Of a stretch of DNA of 64,000 bases, positions 18,016 to 26,922 are shown piece by piece. Position 1 is the first letter of the stretch. Each line of letters starts with the position of its first letter. The position numbers and the translations under genes were made by a program. The notes beneath the pieces are model-generated. The model saw only the letters and a list, made by a program, of their open reading frames with translations, was not told the DNA's origin and searched no databases. The stretch lies in assembly GCF_014644435.1 (NCBI RefSeq), contig NZ_BMKR01000005.1:1-64000 (forward strand). Reading direction: 5' to 3'. Source of the stretch: Paenibacillus albidus. GTDB taxonomy: Bacteria > Bacillota > Bacilli > Paenibacillales > Paenibacillaceae.

Positions 18016-18849
18016 TTATTTCCCCGCCACCGCAATCATCTGCACCACGGGCCGGGAATCGCCTTCCAATACACGCTCGGCGGCATTCATCTGCGAGGAG
18101 CCGTCTCCGTCGAGGAAGATGCCTTCGCGGCCTTCACCGGGAACGGCCTCCAGAACGGCTGTGCGGAACTCAGCCGCTGTACAGAGGGATGGCGTGACAA
18201 TCAGCCACACCTTGCCTGTCTTGTCGTAGACGAGGCCAGAGCGCATCCGCTGCTCATCGGCGTAGGGCAACTGCTCGGCCTTTACTGCCGCCTCCCATAG
18301 TGCTTCGTGCTGCAGGTTCATGCTGATGCCGCCTTGAGCGAAGTAGCGGGAGCGGTCCGTGACAGTGAGTTCTTCCGCCGAGGAGACCACCTGCACTGAA
18401 AAAGCGCCTGTAACTCCATCCCAGACTAGTGTTCCACGCGCGTATTTGGCATTGAACCATCCGGAACCATACGCCCGCTGCGCGCCGTTCACAGGCTGAT
18501 CATTCATGATGGCAATGGACAGCAGATCTTCCCCGTAAAAAAACCCGCCATTTATACCAAAAGCGGCTATTTGCCGAAGAGGGGTCTTATCCGCTCTTAA
18601 TCTGACATCCTCCGGCTTAACGGACATCATGTGCAGCTTTACTTGATCCTTGCCGGCTTCAAGATAGGTATAGCGCTGGGGGAGACCATCAAAGGCTTCA
18701 GGATTAGACTTGTCCATAAAAAGCATGTCTGACCGCAGCAGCCCGGCGAGCAAAATAATCACCACGACCAGGACGCCCAGGGCCAGCACCGGTCTCCGTT
18801 TCCATAGCTCTTTGAGCTTGTTGCTGCGAAGCTCAGTTCGCACCGACAT
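18016..18849 (-). CDS. Phosphodiester glycosidase family (NAGPA domain) protein, membrane-anchored
   Basis: It has 277 aa: a basic N-terminus, one membrane anchor (about residues 20-38), then an extracellular NAGPA domain. Typical motifs are FGINGGFFYG, RGTLVWDG and FLDGDGSSQMN. The family includes the GlcNAc-1-phosphodiester uncovering enzyme and bacterial proteins acting on cell-surface polymers. I chose the ATG at 18849, which overlaps the end of the M42 peptidase gene by 17 bases, suggesting coupling. The longer frame starting at 18918 would lie within the upstream gene. Confidence 0.83.
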   Translation of the reverse strand: MSVRTELRSNKLKELWKRRPVLALGVLVVVIILLAGLLRSDMLFMDKSNPEAFDGLPQRYTYLEAGKDQVKLHMMSVKPEDVRLRADKTPLRQIAAFGINGGFFYGEDLLSIAIMNDQPVNGAQRAYGSGWFNAKYARGTLVWDGVTGAFSVQVVSSAEELTVTDRSRYFAQGGISMNLQHEALWEAAVKAEQLPYADEQRMRSGLVYDKTGKVWLIVTPSLCTAAEFRTAVLEAVPGEGREGIFLDGDGSSQMNAAERVLEGDSRPVVQMIAVAGK

Positions 18850-19876
18850 AGGCAGCCAGCAATTTGACCGTATTAAAGACGGCTTGCTTGTGAGTGCGCT
18901 CCATAGAGTGGGAGGCATGTACGCCTGGTCCGATGAGCGCCGCGCGGATGTTGTTGCCGCCTTTCAGCGCGGCGGAAGCATCAGAGCCATACTGGGGATA
19001 AATATCTACAGCATAAGGAATGGTCAGCTCTTCAGCCAGCTGAGTCAAACGTCCTGTCATGGCATAATCATAAGGCCCGGAGGAATCCTTCGCGCAGATG
19101 GAGACATCGGTTTCCTTGCAGCTTAGATCATCGCCCATGCAGCCCATATCCACAGCGATCATTTCGCTAATACCGCCGGGGATCCAGGAAGCGCCATGTC
19201 CGACTTCTTCATAGTTGGAGATCAGCAGTGACAGGTTGTGCAGCGGTTTCCAGCCTTCCCGTTTGATGCTCTCCAGCAGGCCCATCAGGGCAGCAACGCT
19301 TGCTTTGTCATCAATATGACGCGATTTGATATAGCCGCTTGGGGTAATTACCGCCCGGGCGTCGAAGGAAATGAAGTCCCCGACCGCGATGCCAAGTTTC
19401 ATGACCTCTTCTTTGGTTGAGACAAGCTCGTCGATGCGAACTTCCATATTCTCCTCAGAACGCTTGAAATCACGGGCATCTGTGTATACATGCACCGAAG
19501 GGTGACTGGTAAGAATGGTGCCGGTGTAAGTCTTCCCGCTGCGGGTGTGAATGCTGCAGTATTCATTTTCAATACTGTTCATGGTGAAGCCGCCCACAGA
19601 GGTCAGCCGCAGGGTTCCATTGGATTTGATGGAGCGGACCATCGCACCGAGTGTATCTACGTGAGCACTTAGACCGATGGTCCGCGAAGGATCTAAGCCG
19701 GGGACGGATAGAATCACGCCGCCTTTTTCATTCCAGCTGAGCGGAATGTCGAGGGCTGCGGCTTCCTCAGCAACAAGCTTCATAACCTGAGCGGTGAAGC
19801 CGCTGGGACTGGGCGTATCAAGCAACTTTTTAAGCAGCGCAAGAATGTAATCTTCATTGGGTTTGATCGTCAACAA
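18833..19876 (-). CDS. M42 family metallopeptidase (aminopeptidase)
   Basis: This is a dinuclear metal aminopeptidase/endoglucanase-type enzyme of 347 aa (YsdC/FrvX/PepA-like). Metal ligands and catalytic residues are visible in LSAHVDTLG (His72, Asp74), HIDDKASVAA, ISNYEEVGHG, AVDMGCMGDD and GVHASHSMERTH. The start is TTG with AGGAGG eight bases upstream. The 3' end overlaps the phosphodiester glycosidase gene. LapA and PepF genes lie upstream on the same strand. Confidence 0.93.
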   Translation of the reverse strand: MLTIKPNEDYILALLKKLLDTPSPSGFTAQVMKLVAEEAAALDIPLSWNEKGGVILSVPGLDPSRTIGLSAHVDTLGAMVRSIKSNGTLRLTSVGGFTMNSIENEYCSIHTRSGKTYTGTILTSHPSVHVYTDARDFKRSEENMEVRIDELVSTKEEVMKLGIAVGDFISFDARAVITPSGYIKSRHIDDKASVAALMGLLESIKREGWKPLHNLSLLISNYEEVGHGASWIPGGISEMIAVDMGCMGDDLSCKETDVSICAKDSSGPYDYAMTGRLTQLAEELTIPYAVDIYPQYGSDASAALKGGNNIRAALIGPGVHASHSMERTHKQAVFNTVKLLAAYVGAN

Positions 19877-19906
19877 TGGATATTCCTCCTGTTCATTGGA
19901 GCCTTT

Positions 19907-20239
19907 CTAGAGCTTTTCCTGCAGCTCGGCTGAAGGGCTTGCGGATGGGTTGTCGTTGTCAAACGGCAGGCCGTCCAGAGATGTATGGGCATCCCGGAGC
20001 TTGGCTAGCTCGGCGGACAGGAGCTTGATTTGCTTTTGCAGCTTGTATTGGCGAAAAATGCCGTAAGAACCGACAATAATCCCGCCGATAAGTGCGCAGC
20101 CGAGAATAACCAGAATCAAGGGGATACTCACAACATTAAAACCGAAATTAACCTGAACCGGATCTACGTTAATCACAGCAAATACAGCTGTAAGAAGTGC
20201 AAAGATAAGACCGGCAATAAGCGACCATTGAATTCTCAT
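19907..20239 (-). CDS. LapA-domain (DUF1049) small membrane protein
   Basis: It has 110 aa with two membrane segments: MRIQWSLIAGLIFALLTAVF at the N-terminus, and LILVILGCALIGGIIVGSYG. NVDPVQVNFGFNVVSIP lies between them, the classic LapA/YrvD arrangement. A cytoplasmic coiled-coil tail follows. AAGGAGG precedes the ATG at 20239. The function in Gram-positives is unknown. Confidence 0.87.
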   Translation of the reverse strand: MRIQWSLIAGLIFALLTAVFAVINVDPVQVNFGFNVVSIPLILVILGCALIGGIIVGSYGIFRQYKLQKQIKLLSAELAKLRDAHTSLDGLPFDNDNPSASPSAELQEKL

Positions 20240-20276
20240 GGGGAAACTTCCTCCTTCGTGCAAGGTGACAGTACAA

Positions 20277-20304
20277 ATCCCCTGCCCGGAAAGGGCAAGG
20301 GATT
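20277..20304 (-). terminator. Hairpin downstream of pepF
   Basis: AATCCCCTGCCC and GGGCAAGGGATT form a near-perfect stem with a short loop. The T-run on the minus strand is weak, so termination may be partial. Confidence 0.5.
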
Positions 20305-20327
20305 AATGCAATACTAAACTTTATGCC

Positions 20328-22118
20328 TTATTTGGTCAACTGTTCCATCTGTTCGATCACACTTTCGAAGACGCTCATCGCTTCGCGGATCGGTTCAGGG
20401 GAAGACATATCGACACCGGCTTTGGACAAAATATTAATGGAGTAGTCGCTGCCCCCGCTTTTGAGGAAGCCAAGATAACGGTCCACCGCCGGTTTGCCTT
20501 CTTCCAGGATCTGCTTTGCAAAGCTGGTTGCCGCCGAGAAGCCGGTCGCATATTTGTATACATAGAAGCTGTTGTAGAAATGCGGAATCCTAGCCCATTC
20601 CATCTCGATATCCTTATCCACAACCATATCTTTGCCGTAATACTTCACGTTAAGATCGTAGTAGATGCTGGATAGATCTTGCGGTGTCAGGGATTCACCC
20701 TCTTCGGCACGCTGGTGGATGATCTTCTCGAACTCAGCAAACATCGTTTGCCGGAATACGGTGCCGCGGAACTGGTCGGCATAGTAGGTGAGCAGGTACA
20801 TTTTTTCCTTTGGATCGGTCGACTTTTTGAGCAGATAATCCATCAGCAGGGCTTCGTTTGTAGTGGAAGCCACTTCTGCCAGGAAAATCGTATACTGTGC
20901 ATCCCGGTATTTCAGCGTAGTGTCCGAATAATAGGAATGCAGGGCGTGCCCCATCTCATGCGCCAGGGTGAACATGCTGTTCAGGTTGTCGTTATGGTTC
21001 AGCAGGACATAAGGGTGGGTGCCGTAAGCCCCCCAGCTGTATGCGCCGGTGCGTTTGTTCTCATTCTCATACACATCAATCCAGCCATTGTCATAACCTT
21101 CCTGCAGCACTTTCAAATAATCCTCGCCTAGCGGCTTCAGACCTTCTTTAGTGATCTTTTTCGCCTCATCAAAAGTAATATCCATCTTGTATTCATCGAC
21201 CAGAGGAGCGAACAGATCATACATGTGCAGCTCATCGACGCCGAGCAGCTTCTGGCGAAGCTTCATGTAGCGGTGCATAAGCGGCAGGCTCTGGTGAACC
21301 GTATCAATCAGGTTAGTGTAGACTTCCTTGGGAATATTGTCACCGTAGAGCGACATCTCCAGGACAGAAGGGTATTTGCGTACACGTGAGTAAAAAACGT
21401 TCTTGTTCACATTTGCGCTGAGGGTAGCTGCAATGGTGTTTTTTTGCTTGCTGTAAGTTTCATAGACCGCCTTGAAAGCGCCGCGGCGCACTTCACGGTC
21501 TGCACTTTCCAGAAACTGAATGTAATTTCCGTGGGTCAGCTCCACCTCTTTGCCGTTCTCACCCTTGATCTTCGGAAACTTGAGGTCGGCGTTGTTCAGC
21601 ATGCCAAAAATATTCTGCGGTGCCTGTGAGATGTTGCCGACTTGGGCCAGCAGAGCTTCTTCAGTTTTGGAAAGGATATGTGCTTTTTCGCGTTTCATTT
21701 CGGTTAAGGTGAACGTGTAATCGGACAGCTCCGGGTCTGCGATGAACTCATCCAGCTTCTCAACCGGCAGGGAGAGGATTTCCGGTGTGATAAACGAGGT
21801 CGCCTCGCCGGCTTCTACACCAAGCTGCTTCGCTTTTTGCGACAAGGCCTGGTAAGTGGGAGCCGCTGTATCTTCATCCTGGCGCATATGGGCATAGACA
21901 TAAAGTCTTTCCGTTTGCAGCCCCAGCTTGTCATCAAGCTCGAAGCAGGCCTTCAGGGCAGGAGCGGAATCCAGCGTTCCCTGGAAATCGGCTGCTTGCT
22001 TGATAAGCGTCTTGGCTTCTGCATATGCAGCATCCCAGTCCTTCTGGGAACCGAACATATCCTCAAGCTTCCAGCGGTTCTCAGCAGGCACTTCGCTTCT
22101 TTTTGGTAATTGTTCCAT
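20328..22118 (-). CDS. pepF: Oligoendopeptidase F
   Basis: This is an M3-family zinc endopeptidase of 596 aa cleaving 7-17-residue peptides. The zinc site is in FTLAHEMGHALHSYYS, and a downstream Glu is in AEVASTTNEALL. RSEVPAENRWKLEDMF is the typical N-terminus. The ATG at 22118 has AGGAGG eight bases upstream. The frame stays open to another ATG at 22244, also with AGGAGG eight bases upstream. That longer form adds 42 residues that look like a signal peptide (Lys6, a Leu-rich core, then LLSANP). Cytosolic PepF is the norm, so the shorter form is annotated. Confidence 0.94.
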   Translation of the reverse strand: MEQLPKRSEVPAENRWKLEDMFGSQKDWDAAYAEAKTLIKQAADFQGTLDSAPALKACFELDDKLGLQTERLYVYAHMRQDEDTAAPTYQALSQKAKQLGVEAGEATSFITPEILSLPVEKLDEFIADPELSDYTFTLTEMKREKAHILSKTEEALLAQVGNISQAPQNIFGMLNNADLKFPKIKGENGKEVELTHGNYIQFLESADREVRRGAFKAVYETYSKQKNTIAATLSANVNKNVFYSRVRKYPSVLEMSLYGDNIPKEVYTNLIDTVHQSLPLMHRYMKLRQKLLGVDELHMYDLFAPLVDEYKMDITFDEAKKITKEGLKPLGEDYLKVLQEGYDNGWIDVYENENKRTGAYSWGAYGTHPYVLLNHNDNLNSMFTLAHEMGHALHSYYSDTTLKYRDAQYTIFLAEVASTTNEALLMDYLLKKSTDPKEKMYLLTYYADQFRGTVFRQTMFAEFEKIIHQRAEEGESLTPQDLSSIYYDLNVKYYGKDMVVDKDIEMEWARIPHFYNSFYVYKYATGFSAATSFAKQILEEGKPAVDRYLGFLKSGGSDYSINILSKAGVDMSSPEPIREAMSVFESVIEQMEQLTK

Positions 22119-22332
22119 AGAAATCCTCCTCGAATGATGAGATGAAGCCGGCATATTCTCCGGCAGGGGGTTTGCTGATAATAAATCCCCGGGGAGCAGA
22201 CTAAGCGCCAGCAGAAGAGGGAGGGATTTGGACACAAAGGGCATAATACCCGCCTCCTGACAATGTTAGGTGGGTTTAGTATGCCCTGCCAAATCCTGAT
22301 TATTAATCCTTCTGCCGCTTGCCAATCTGAAG

Positions 22333-22503
22333 TTATGCCAGCAAACTGTAAATGACAAAAACAAAGGCGCTGGCGATCAGAATCACAGCGGTCAAGGCCA
22401 TGCCCCGCTTCAGGCGGGGAGGTACCCTGTCCTTGCCCATGATCAGCACAACGCCGAGGCATAGCACGACAATGATATAAATAGTGAGATTCTCATTATC
22501 CAT
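22333..22503 (-). CDS. Small two-segment membrane protein, 56 aa
   Basis: The frame starts with ATG at 22503 and reads MDNENLTIYIIVVLCLGVVL, then a positively charged loop MGKDRVPPRLKRG, then a second helix AVILIASAFVFVIYSLLA. Both helices are well formed with the positive loop between them, an in-out hairpin topology. It begins seven bases after the stop of the upstream gene (22510-22743), so the two are probably co-transcribed. The RBS is modest (AGCAGGT). I do not recognise the family. Confidence 0.6.
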   Translation of the reverse strand: MDNENLTIYIIVVLCLGVVLIMGKDRVPPRLKRGMALTAVILIASAFVFVIYSLLA

Positions 22504-22509
22504 AATCGG

Positions 22510-22743
22510 CTATACCTGCTTGAACGCGGCGATAATATTGTTGTACTCTTCCTCATTATCCTTATAGGATTCTTTATTGAACCGGTTGTGTACCCATTGC
22601 ATCATGGCCGGACGGCTGAGGAAGGTATGGGTTTCTTCGCCCCACTGGTCGGAAATTTCCCGGAGAATAATATACCGGCCTTGGACCTCCACAGTCATCA
22701 TATTCCATTTGTCTGTTTTGTATATTTCATGTTTTTTGATCAT
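22510..22743 (-). CDS. Hypothetical protein, 77 aa
   Basis: A soluble, charged small protein beginning MIKKHEIYKTDKWNMM and containing the segment WGEETHTFLSRPAMMQWV. There are no membrane helices, Cys motifs or HTH. AGGGTGGT precedes the ATG at 22743; a GTG four codons earlier is too close to it. It is followed by the 56-aa membrane protein. I do not recognise it; codon use and RBS support a real gene. Confidence 0.6.
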   Translation of the reverse strand: MIKKHEIYKTDKWNMMTVEVQGRYIILREISDQWGEETHTFLSRPAMMQWVHNRFNKESYKDNEEEYNNIIAAFKQV

Positions 22744-22841
22744 TATGATTACCACCCTGGCGATTTTTGGCTTTTGGCTCCATGATAACGCAACGGAGAA
22801 GAGAAAAGCAAATTAATTCAATTATTGAAGCAAAAGATGGA

Positions 22842-22870
22842 TTGCACTTCGCATTTTACAGGAGTATAAT
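22842..22870 (+). promoter_or_regulatory. Sigma-A promoter of the cold shock gene
   Basis: TTGCAC (22842-22847), a 17-bp spacer, and TATAAT (22865-22870). A 5' leader of about 40 bases follows, holding the palindrome CGCCATATATGGCG (22880-22893) at its very beginning. Confidence 0.8.
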
Positions 22871-22915
22871 GTAAGTATACGCCATATATGGCGGTATTTT
22901 TAGGAGGTTGTTCAT

Positions 22916-23113
22916 TTGAAAGGTACAGTAAAATGGTTTAACGCAGAAAAAGGTTATGGTTTTCTTCAAGTAGAAGGCGGCGAAGATGTATTCGTGCACT
23001 TCTCGGCAATTCAAGGCGACGGTTTCAAAACTTTGGATGAAGGTCAAGCGGTTGAATTCGAAGTCACTGACGGTAACCGTGGTCCCCAAGCAGCTAACGT
23101 AGTCAAATTATAA
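22916..23113 (+). CDS. Cold shock protein (CspA/CspB family)
   Basis: This is a 65-aa single cold-shock-domain protein binding single-stranded RNA and DNA, an RNA chaperone. RNP1 (KGYGFLQV) and RNP2 (VFVHFSAI) are intact, and the N-terminus is [13 protein letters not shown]. The start codon is TTG, unusual for a csp gene, but AGGAGG is eight bases upstream and there is no in-frame ATG. It is monocistronic, with a strong promoter and terminator. Confidence 0.97.
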   Translation: MKGTVKWFNAEKGYGFLQVEGGEDVFVHFSAIQGDGFKTLDEGQAVEFEVTDGNRGPQAANVVKL

Positions 23114-23196
23114 GAAATAGCAGCTTATCTTGCTGCTATAAATATAGGGTTCGTATGGCAAGCACTTGCAAGAGTGGCAACCAGCACTTACACAAT

Positions 23197-23224
23197 ACAC
23201 AGCCTCACAAGGCTGTGTTTTTTT
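23197..23224 (+). terminator. Terminator of the cold shock gene
   Basis: ACACAGCC and GGCTGTGT form a stem around TCACAA and are followed by six T residues. A weaker hairpin (TAGCAGC/GCTGCTA) lies directly after the stop codon. Confidence 0.88.
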
Positions 23225-23228
23225 GCAT

Positions 23229-23261
23229 AAAAAGACCGGCAGCCAGAAGGCTTGCCGGTCT
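23229..23261 (-). terminator. Terminator of the MFS gene
   Basis: On the minus strand AGACCGGCA and TGCCGGTCT form a 9-bp stem followed by five T residues, just after the MFS stop codon. Confidence 0.8.
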
Positions 23262-23278
23262 CTTTATGGTCAGGAATT

Positions 23279-24493
23279 TCACTTGTCAGACGGCCGCAAA
23301 AGGGAGTCGGAAAGATGCCTCCCCAAAAATCCGGCAAAAGCCAGCAGGGAAAAGGCCGTGGCCAGTAAATAAAATACGGTGGGACCGGCGTTTTCGTAAA
23401 GAATGCCGCCAAAAGTACCGCTCAGGAGTCCGGCAACACTGGACCAGATCACCGTGAAAATAGCGAGTCCTGTAGCCCGTAAATGATCGGGAATGATCCT
23501 TGTGATGTACCGCACCCCCGTTACATAAAAAATACCGAAGGAGACACTGTGCAGGGCCTGAATCGCAATAATGGAGCCCGGGTGCTGTGCCAGTGACATA
23601 AAGAGAAAACGCATCGCATACATGAGGCTGGCCAGGGCGAGCAGCGGAAGCTCTTTGAAGCGTTCTCCATATTTGCTTAACAGAAAGAAAATCGGAATCT
23701 CGCTTACCGCAGAGGCAAGCAGCGCCCATCCGATAACTTCCTCGCCGGCACCCAGCTGTTTTAGACTGAGGGTGAGGAAGGCTTCGTTCATACGGTGTCC
23801 CAAGGCAAGCACGAAGACACAGCTGAAGAACCACAGCACCTCTTTTCGCAGCAGTATTTGTTTGAGGCCGTCTGCACTGCGGGGTTTATTAAGGATATCC
23901 TCTTCTTGCTCTTGAAGCCCGGGAGTAGGCTTGACGTCTTTAAGTCCGATTGTAATCAGAAGTGCCCCGATAACGATAATAATACAGACCGCCATGCTCC
24001 AGGAGGAACCCAAGGCCCTCAGCGCATATCCCACCGTCAGCGCAAAAAAGGCATAACCTACTGAACCAAATACGCGGATAGAAATAAAATTGCGCCCATA
24101 CCGCTGGGCCATTTTGATGGCCATAGTATCGGCAAGCGGGAAAATAGGGTAATAGAAGAAATAGAATAAGGATAATATAAACATTACGGATGAGAAATCG
24201 GAAGCTCTGGCGAGTAGCAGGGCCGTGATTAACTGCCCGGCCAGCAACAGGACAATAATCTTTTTGATGGTTCCAAGCCGGTCGCTCATCATGCTCCAGA
24301 ACAGATTGGACAAGATGGAAATGAGCGGTCCCAGGGCGTACAGAAACCCAACTTGGGAGCTGCTGAAGCCCAAATGTGTATAAAATAACGGGAAATAGGA
24401 AACGACAAGCACACTGGTGCCGTAAAGCACAAACATAAAGGAACGCAGCCAGTTCTGATCGCTGAACGGGTTGCCGGACCGGGTTGAAAACAT
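23279..24493 (-). CDS. MFS transporter (LacY/HcaT-like, MFS_1_like; YwbF type)
   Basis: It has 404 aa and 12 membrane segments. The N-terminal part FVLYGTSVLVVSYFPLFY and the motif MMSDRLGTIKK resemble the phenylpropionate/nucleoside-proton symporter branch (HcaT, YwbF). The ATG has a GGAGGAG site upstream. It is divergent from ytpB. The substrate is unknown. Confidence 0.83.
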   Translation of the reverse strand: MFSTRSGNPFSDQNWLRSFMFVLYGTSVLVVSYFPLFYTHLGFSSSQVGFLYALGPLISILSNLFWSMMSDRLGTIKKIIVLLLAGQLITALLLARASDFSSVMFILSLFYFFYYPIFPLADTMAIKMAQRYGRNFISIRVFGSVGYAFFALTVGYALRALGSSWSMAVCIIIVIGALLITIGLKDVKPTPGLQEQEEDILNKPRSADGLKQILLRKEVLWFFSCVFVLALGHRMNEAFLTLSLKQLGAGEEVIGWALLASAVSEIPIFFLLSKYGERFKELPLLALASLMYAMRFLFMSLAQHPGSIIAIQALHSVSFGIFYVTGVRYITRIIPDHLRATGLAIFTVIWSSVAGLLSGTFGGILYENAGPTVFYLLATAFSLLAFAGFLGRHLSDSLLRPSDK

Positions 24494-24613
24494 GAAGTTG
24501 CACTCCTCCGGATATCAAATAAGGCTAGTATAGCATAAAGGATTCCGGCATTGTTTCTTAATATTGTGGTATTTCTGAATCTTTCAAACGTTTTGCGAAA
24601 GTGATTTTGTTGT

Positions 24614-24642
24614 TTGTACAAATACGCTGATCATATTATAAT
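24614..24642 (+). promoter_or_regulatory. Sigma-A promoter of ytpB
   Basis: TTGTAC (24614-24619), a 17-bp spacer, and TATAAT (24637-24642), 30 bases before the GTG start. Confidence 0.7.
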
Positions 24643-24671
24643 AATGATGATTTGGATAAGGAGACAACAAT

Positions 24672-25769
24672 GTGGAGGCACTGTCATTGAGTGAAATTGA
24701 GCAAGGCCGTTACCTTAGCCCCCGCGGCCCGATCGGGCTGATGAAGAGGGTCTACAAGTACGTGCTGCCGGAAGTGAGAGAATGTCTTCAGTTCTGGCGT
24801 CAGGATGCGGAAGGGATTCCCGATCCCGAGCTGCGGAAGCAAGCGCTCGCAAGCATTGAAACCAAACAGTTTCATTGTGAAGGCGGCGGTATTTATGCCG
24901 CCGGCAATTTATCGATGAGACATATACTTATTCCGCTTATTGTTGCTTATCAAACGATCAGCGATTATCTGGACAACCTCTGTGACCGCAGTACTTCTCA
25001 GGATCCTGACGATTTCCGGCTGCTGCATCAATCCATGCTGGATGCGATTCATCCGGAAGCAAGTCCTGTGAACTATTATGCGCTGCGCAGTGAGCAGAAT
25101 GATGGCGGTTATCTGCACCGACTGGTCCGCAAATGCCAGGAGATGGTCGCGTTGCTGCCGGGTTATTCTGCTGCGGTACAGGAGATCCATGATTTGGCTG
25201 TGCTGTATACAGATCTGCAGGTCTATAAGCACATCAATCCGGATTTAAGGGAGGATGCCCTGAAGGATTGGTGGAAGGAAGAGGGGGAAAGAGCTCCTCA
25301 TTTACACTGGAATGAGTTTGCGGCAGCTACGGGATCTACGCTTGGTGTATTTATGCTGTTTCTGGCATCCTGTGATCCCGGATTAAGCAGCTCCGCTGCG
25401 TCTTCCATACGTGCGGCCTATTTTCCGCATGTGTGCGGTCTGCACATTATGCTGGATTACCTGATCGATCAGGATGAGGACCGTGCCGGCGGTGACCTTA
25501 ACTTCTGCAATTATTATGACAACCCTGATATCATGCTGAACCGGATCGCTTCCATTGTGGAATGGGCCCGCAAGGATGTCCGGAATCTTCCCGAGACCTC
25601 AATGCATCGTATGGTCATCGAGGGATTGCTGGCACTCTATTTATCCGATCCAAAAGTCAGCGAACAGCGGGAAGTTCGCTCTGTATCCAAACGTCTGATG
25701 AAGGGAAGTCCGCTCACAAGGCTATTCTTTTTCGTCCACAGCCGCTGGATACGCAAGCATATGTACTAG
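24672..25769 (+). CDS. ytpB: Tetraprenyl-beta-curcumene synthase (DUF2600)
   Basis: This 365-aa protein matches the YtpB family, which cyclises heptaprenyl diphosphate to tetraprenyl-beta-curcumene in C35 sesquarterpene formation. Recognisable segments are KYVLPEVRECLQFWR, HCEGGGIYAA, AYQTISDYLDNLCDRS (an aspartate-rich metal site) and LIDQDEDRAGGDLNFCNYY. The GTG start is used: AAGGAG is eight bases upstream, and the ATG two bases earlier closes after a few codons. No second terpenoid gene is adjacent. In Bacillus the product has been linked to spores or membrane protection. Confidence 0.88.
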   Translation: MEALSLSEIEQGRYLSPRGPIGLMKRVYKYVLPEVRECLQFWRQDAEGIPDPELRKQALASIETKQFHCEGGGIYAAGNLSMRHILIPLIVAYQTISDYLDNLCDRSTSQDPDDFRLLHQSMLDAIHPEASPVNYYALRSEQNDGGYLHRLVRKCQEMVALLPGYSAAVQEIHDLAVLYTDLQVYKHINPDLREDALKDWWKEEGERAPHLHWNEFAAATGSTLGVFMLFLASCDPGLSSSAASSIRAAYFPHVCGLHIMLDYLIDQDEDRAGGDLNFCNYYDNPDIMLNRIASIVEWARKDVRNLPETSMHRMVIEGLLALYLSDPKVSEQREVRSVSKRLMKGSPLTRLFFFVHSRWIRKHMY

Positions 25770-25836
25770 CAATGCTGCCGGGCCGTATCCATTTTACAGG
25801 ACGGGGCTCCGCACAATTCTAAGGAGGAACAACAGA

Positions 25837-26808
25837 ATGGCAACAATCAAAAAGATCGCAGTATTAACCAGTGGTGGAGACTCGCAAGGGATGAACGCCG
25901 CCGTCCGTGCGGTAGTCCGGAGTGCACTTTTCTTCGGAATTGAAGTGTACGGAATTCAGCGCGGGTATCAGGGCCTGCTGAACCGTGATATTTTCCCAAT
26001 GGATCTGCGCAGTGTCGGCGATATTATCCAGCGTGGGGGCACTATCCTGCAATCTGCGCGCTGTCTGGAATTTCTGAAGCCTGAAGGCCAACAAAAAGGT
26101 GCGGATATTCTGAATGAAATGGGTATCGACGGTCTGGTGGTTATTGGAGGAGACGGTTCTTATCAAGGGGCCAACAAGCTTAGCAAGCTGGGGGTCAAGA
26201 CCATGGCTCTGCCGGGTACCATTGATAACGATATCTCCTTTACAGACTGCACGATTGGTTTCGATACTGCGGTTGGAGTAGTTGTAGATGCTATCAACAA
26301 GCTTCGTGATACCATGTCTTCCCACGAGCGTTCTTCCATCGTTGAAGTTATGGGACGCCACTGCGGGGATATTGCTCTTTATGCAGGTCTGGCTTCAGGC
26401 GCGGAAACGATTCTGGTGCCGGAAATGCCGTATGACCTGAATGAGGTTGCGGACCGGATGCGCGACAATTTCGCCAAAGGCAAACGTCACAGTATTGTGA
26501 TCGTGGCCGAAGGGGTAGGCAAAGGTGAAGATGTAGCCCTGGCCCTTAAAGACCGCCATGCCTCTCTTGATGCTCGAGTTACCGTGCTTGGACATATTCA
26601 GCGGGGTGGAACTCCAACTCCGGCTGACCGCAACCTGGCCAGTCGTCTCGGTGACTTTGCTGTCCGCAAGCTGATTGAAGGCGAGTCGGATAAAGCTTGC
26701 GGTATTATCAAAGGGGAGCTTACCCTTACGGATATCGATGTCGTTGTTAACACCAAAAAGGACTTCAACCTGGAGCTCTACGAATTGGCTTCACGCCTGT
26801 CCCAATAA
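25837..26808 (+). CDS. pfkA: 6-phosphofructokinase
   Basis: ATP-dependent phosphorylation of fructose 6-phosphate in glycolysis; 323 aa. Key motifs are LTSGGDSQGMNAAVR, GGDGSYQGA, the catalytic GTIDNDI, MGRHCGDIAL, VAEGVG and GHIQRGGTPT. The ATP-loop reads SQGMN where most bacterial enzymes have S/A-P-G-M-N. AAGGAGG precedes the ATG. Unlike in Bacillus, pyk does not follow: a terminator and the sulfur gene do. Confidence 0.96.
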   Translation: MATIKKIAVLTSGGDSQGMNAAVRAVVRSALFFGIEVYGIQRGYQGLLNRDIFPMDLRSVGDIIQRGGTILQSARCLEFLKPEGQQKGADILNEMGIDGLVVIGGDGSYQGANKLSKLGVKTMALPGTIDNDISFTDCTIGFDTAVGVVVDAINKLRDTMSSHERSSIVEVMGRHCGDIALYAGLASGAETILVPEMPYDLNEVADRMRDNFAKGKRHSIVIVAEGVGKGEDVALALKDRHASLDARVTVLGHIQRGGTPTPADRNLASRLGDFAVRKLIEGESDKACGIIKGELTLTDIDVVVNTKKDFNLELYELASRLSQ

Positions 26809-26825
26809 TCATCCCTTGTTCTACC

Positions 26826-26855
26826 AAGCCCTGCGGAATCCCGCTGGGCTTTTTT
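26826..26855 (+). terminator. Terminator of pfkA
   Basis: AAGCCCTGCGG pairs with CCGCTGGGCTT around a short loop and is followed by six T residues. Confidence 0.85.
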
Positions 26856-26922
26856 ATGTGGATAACTCCAAATAAATAAGGCTCAAGCTCTATTTGGCTG
26901 CTGGGAGTGGAGAACCTCAGAG

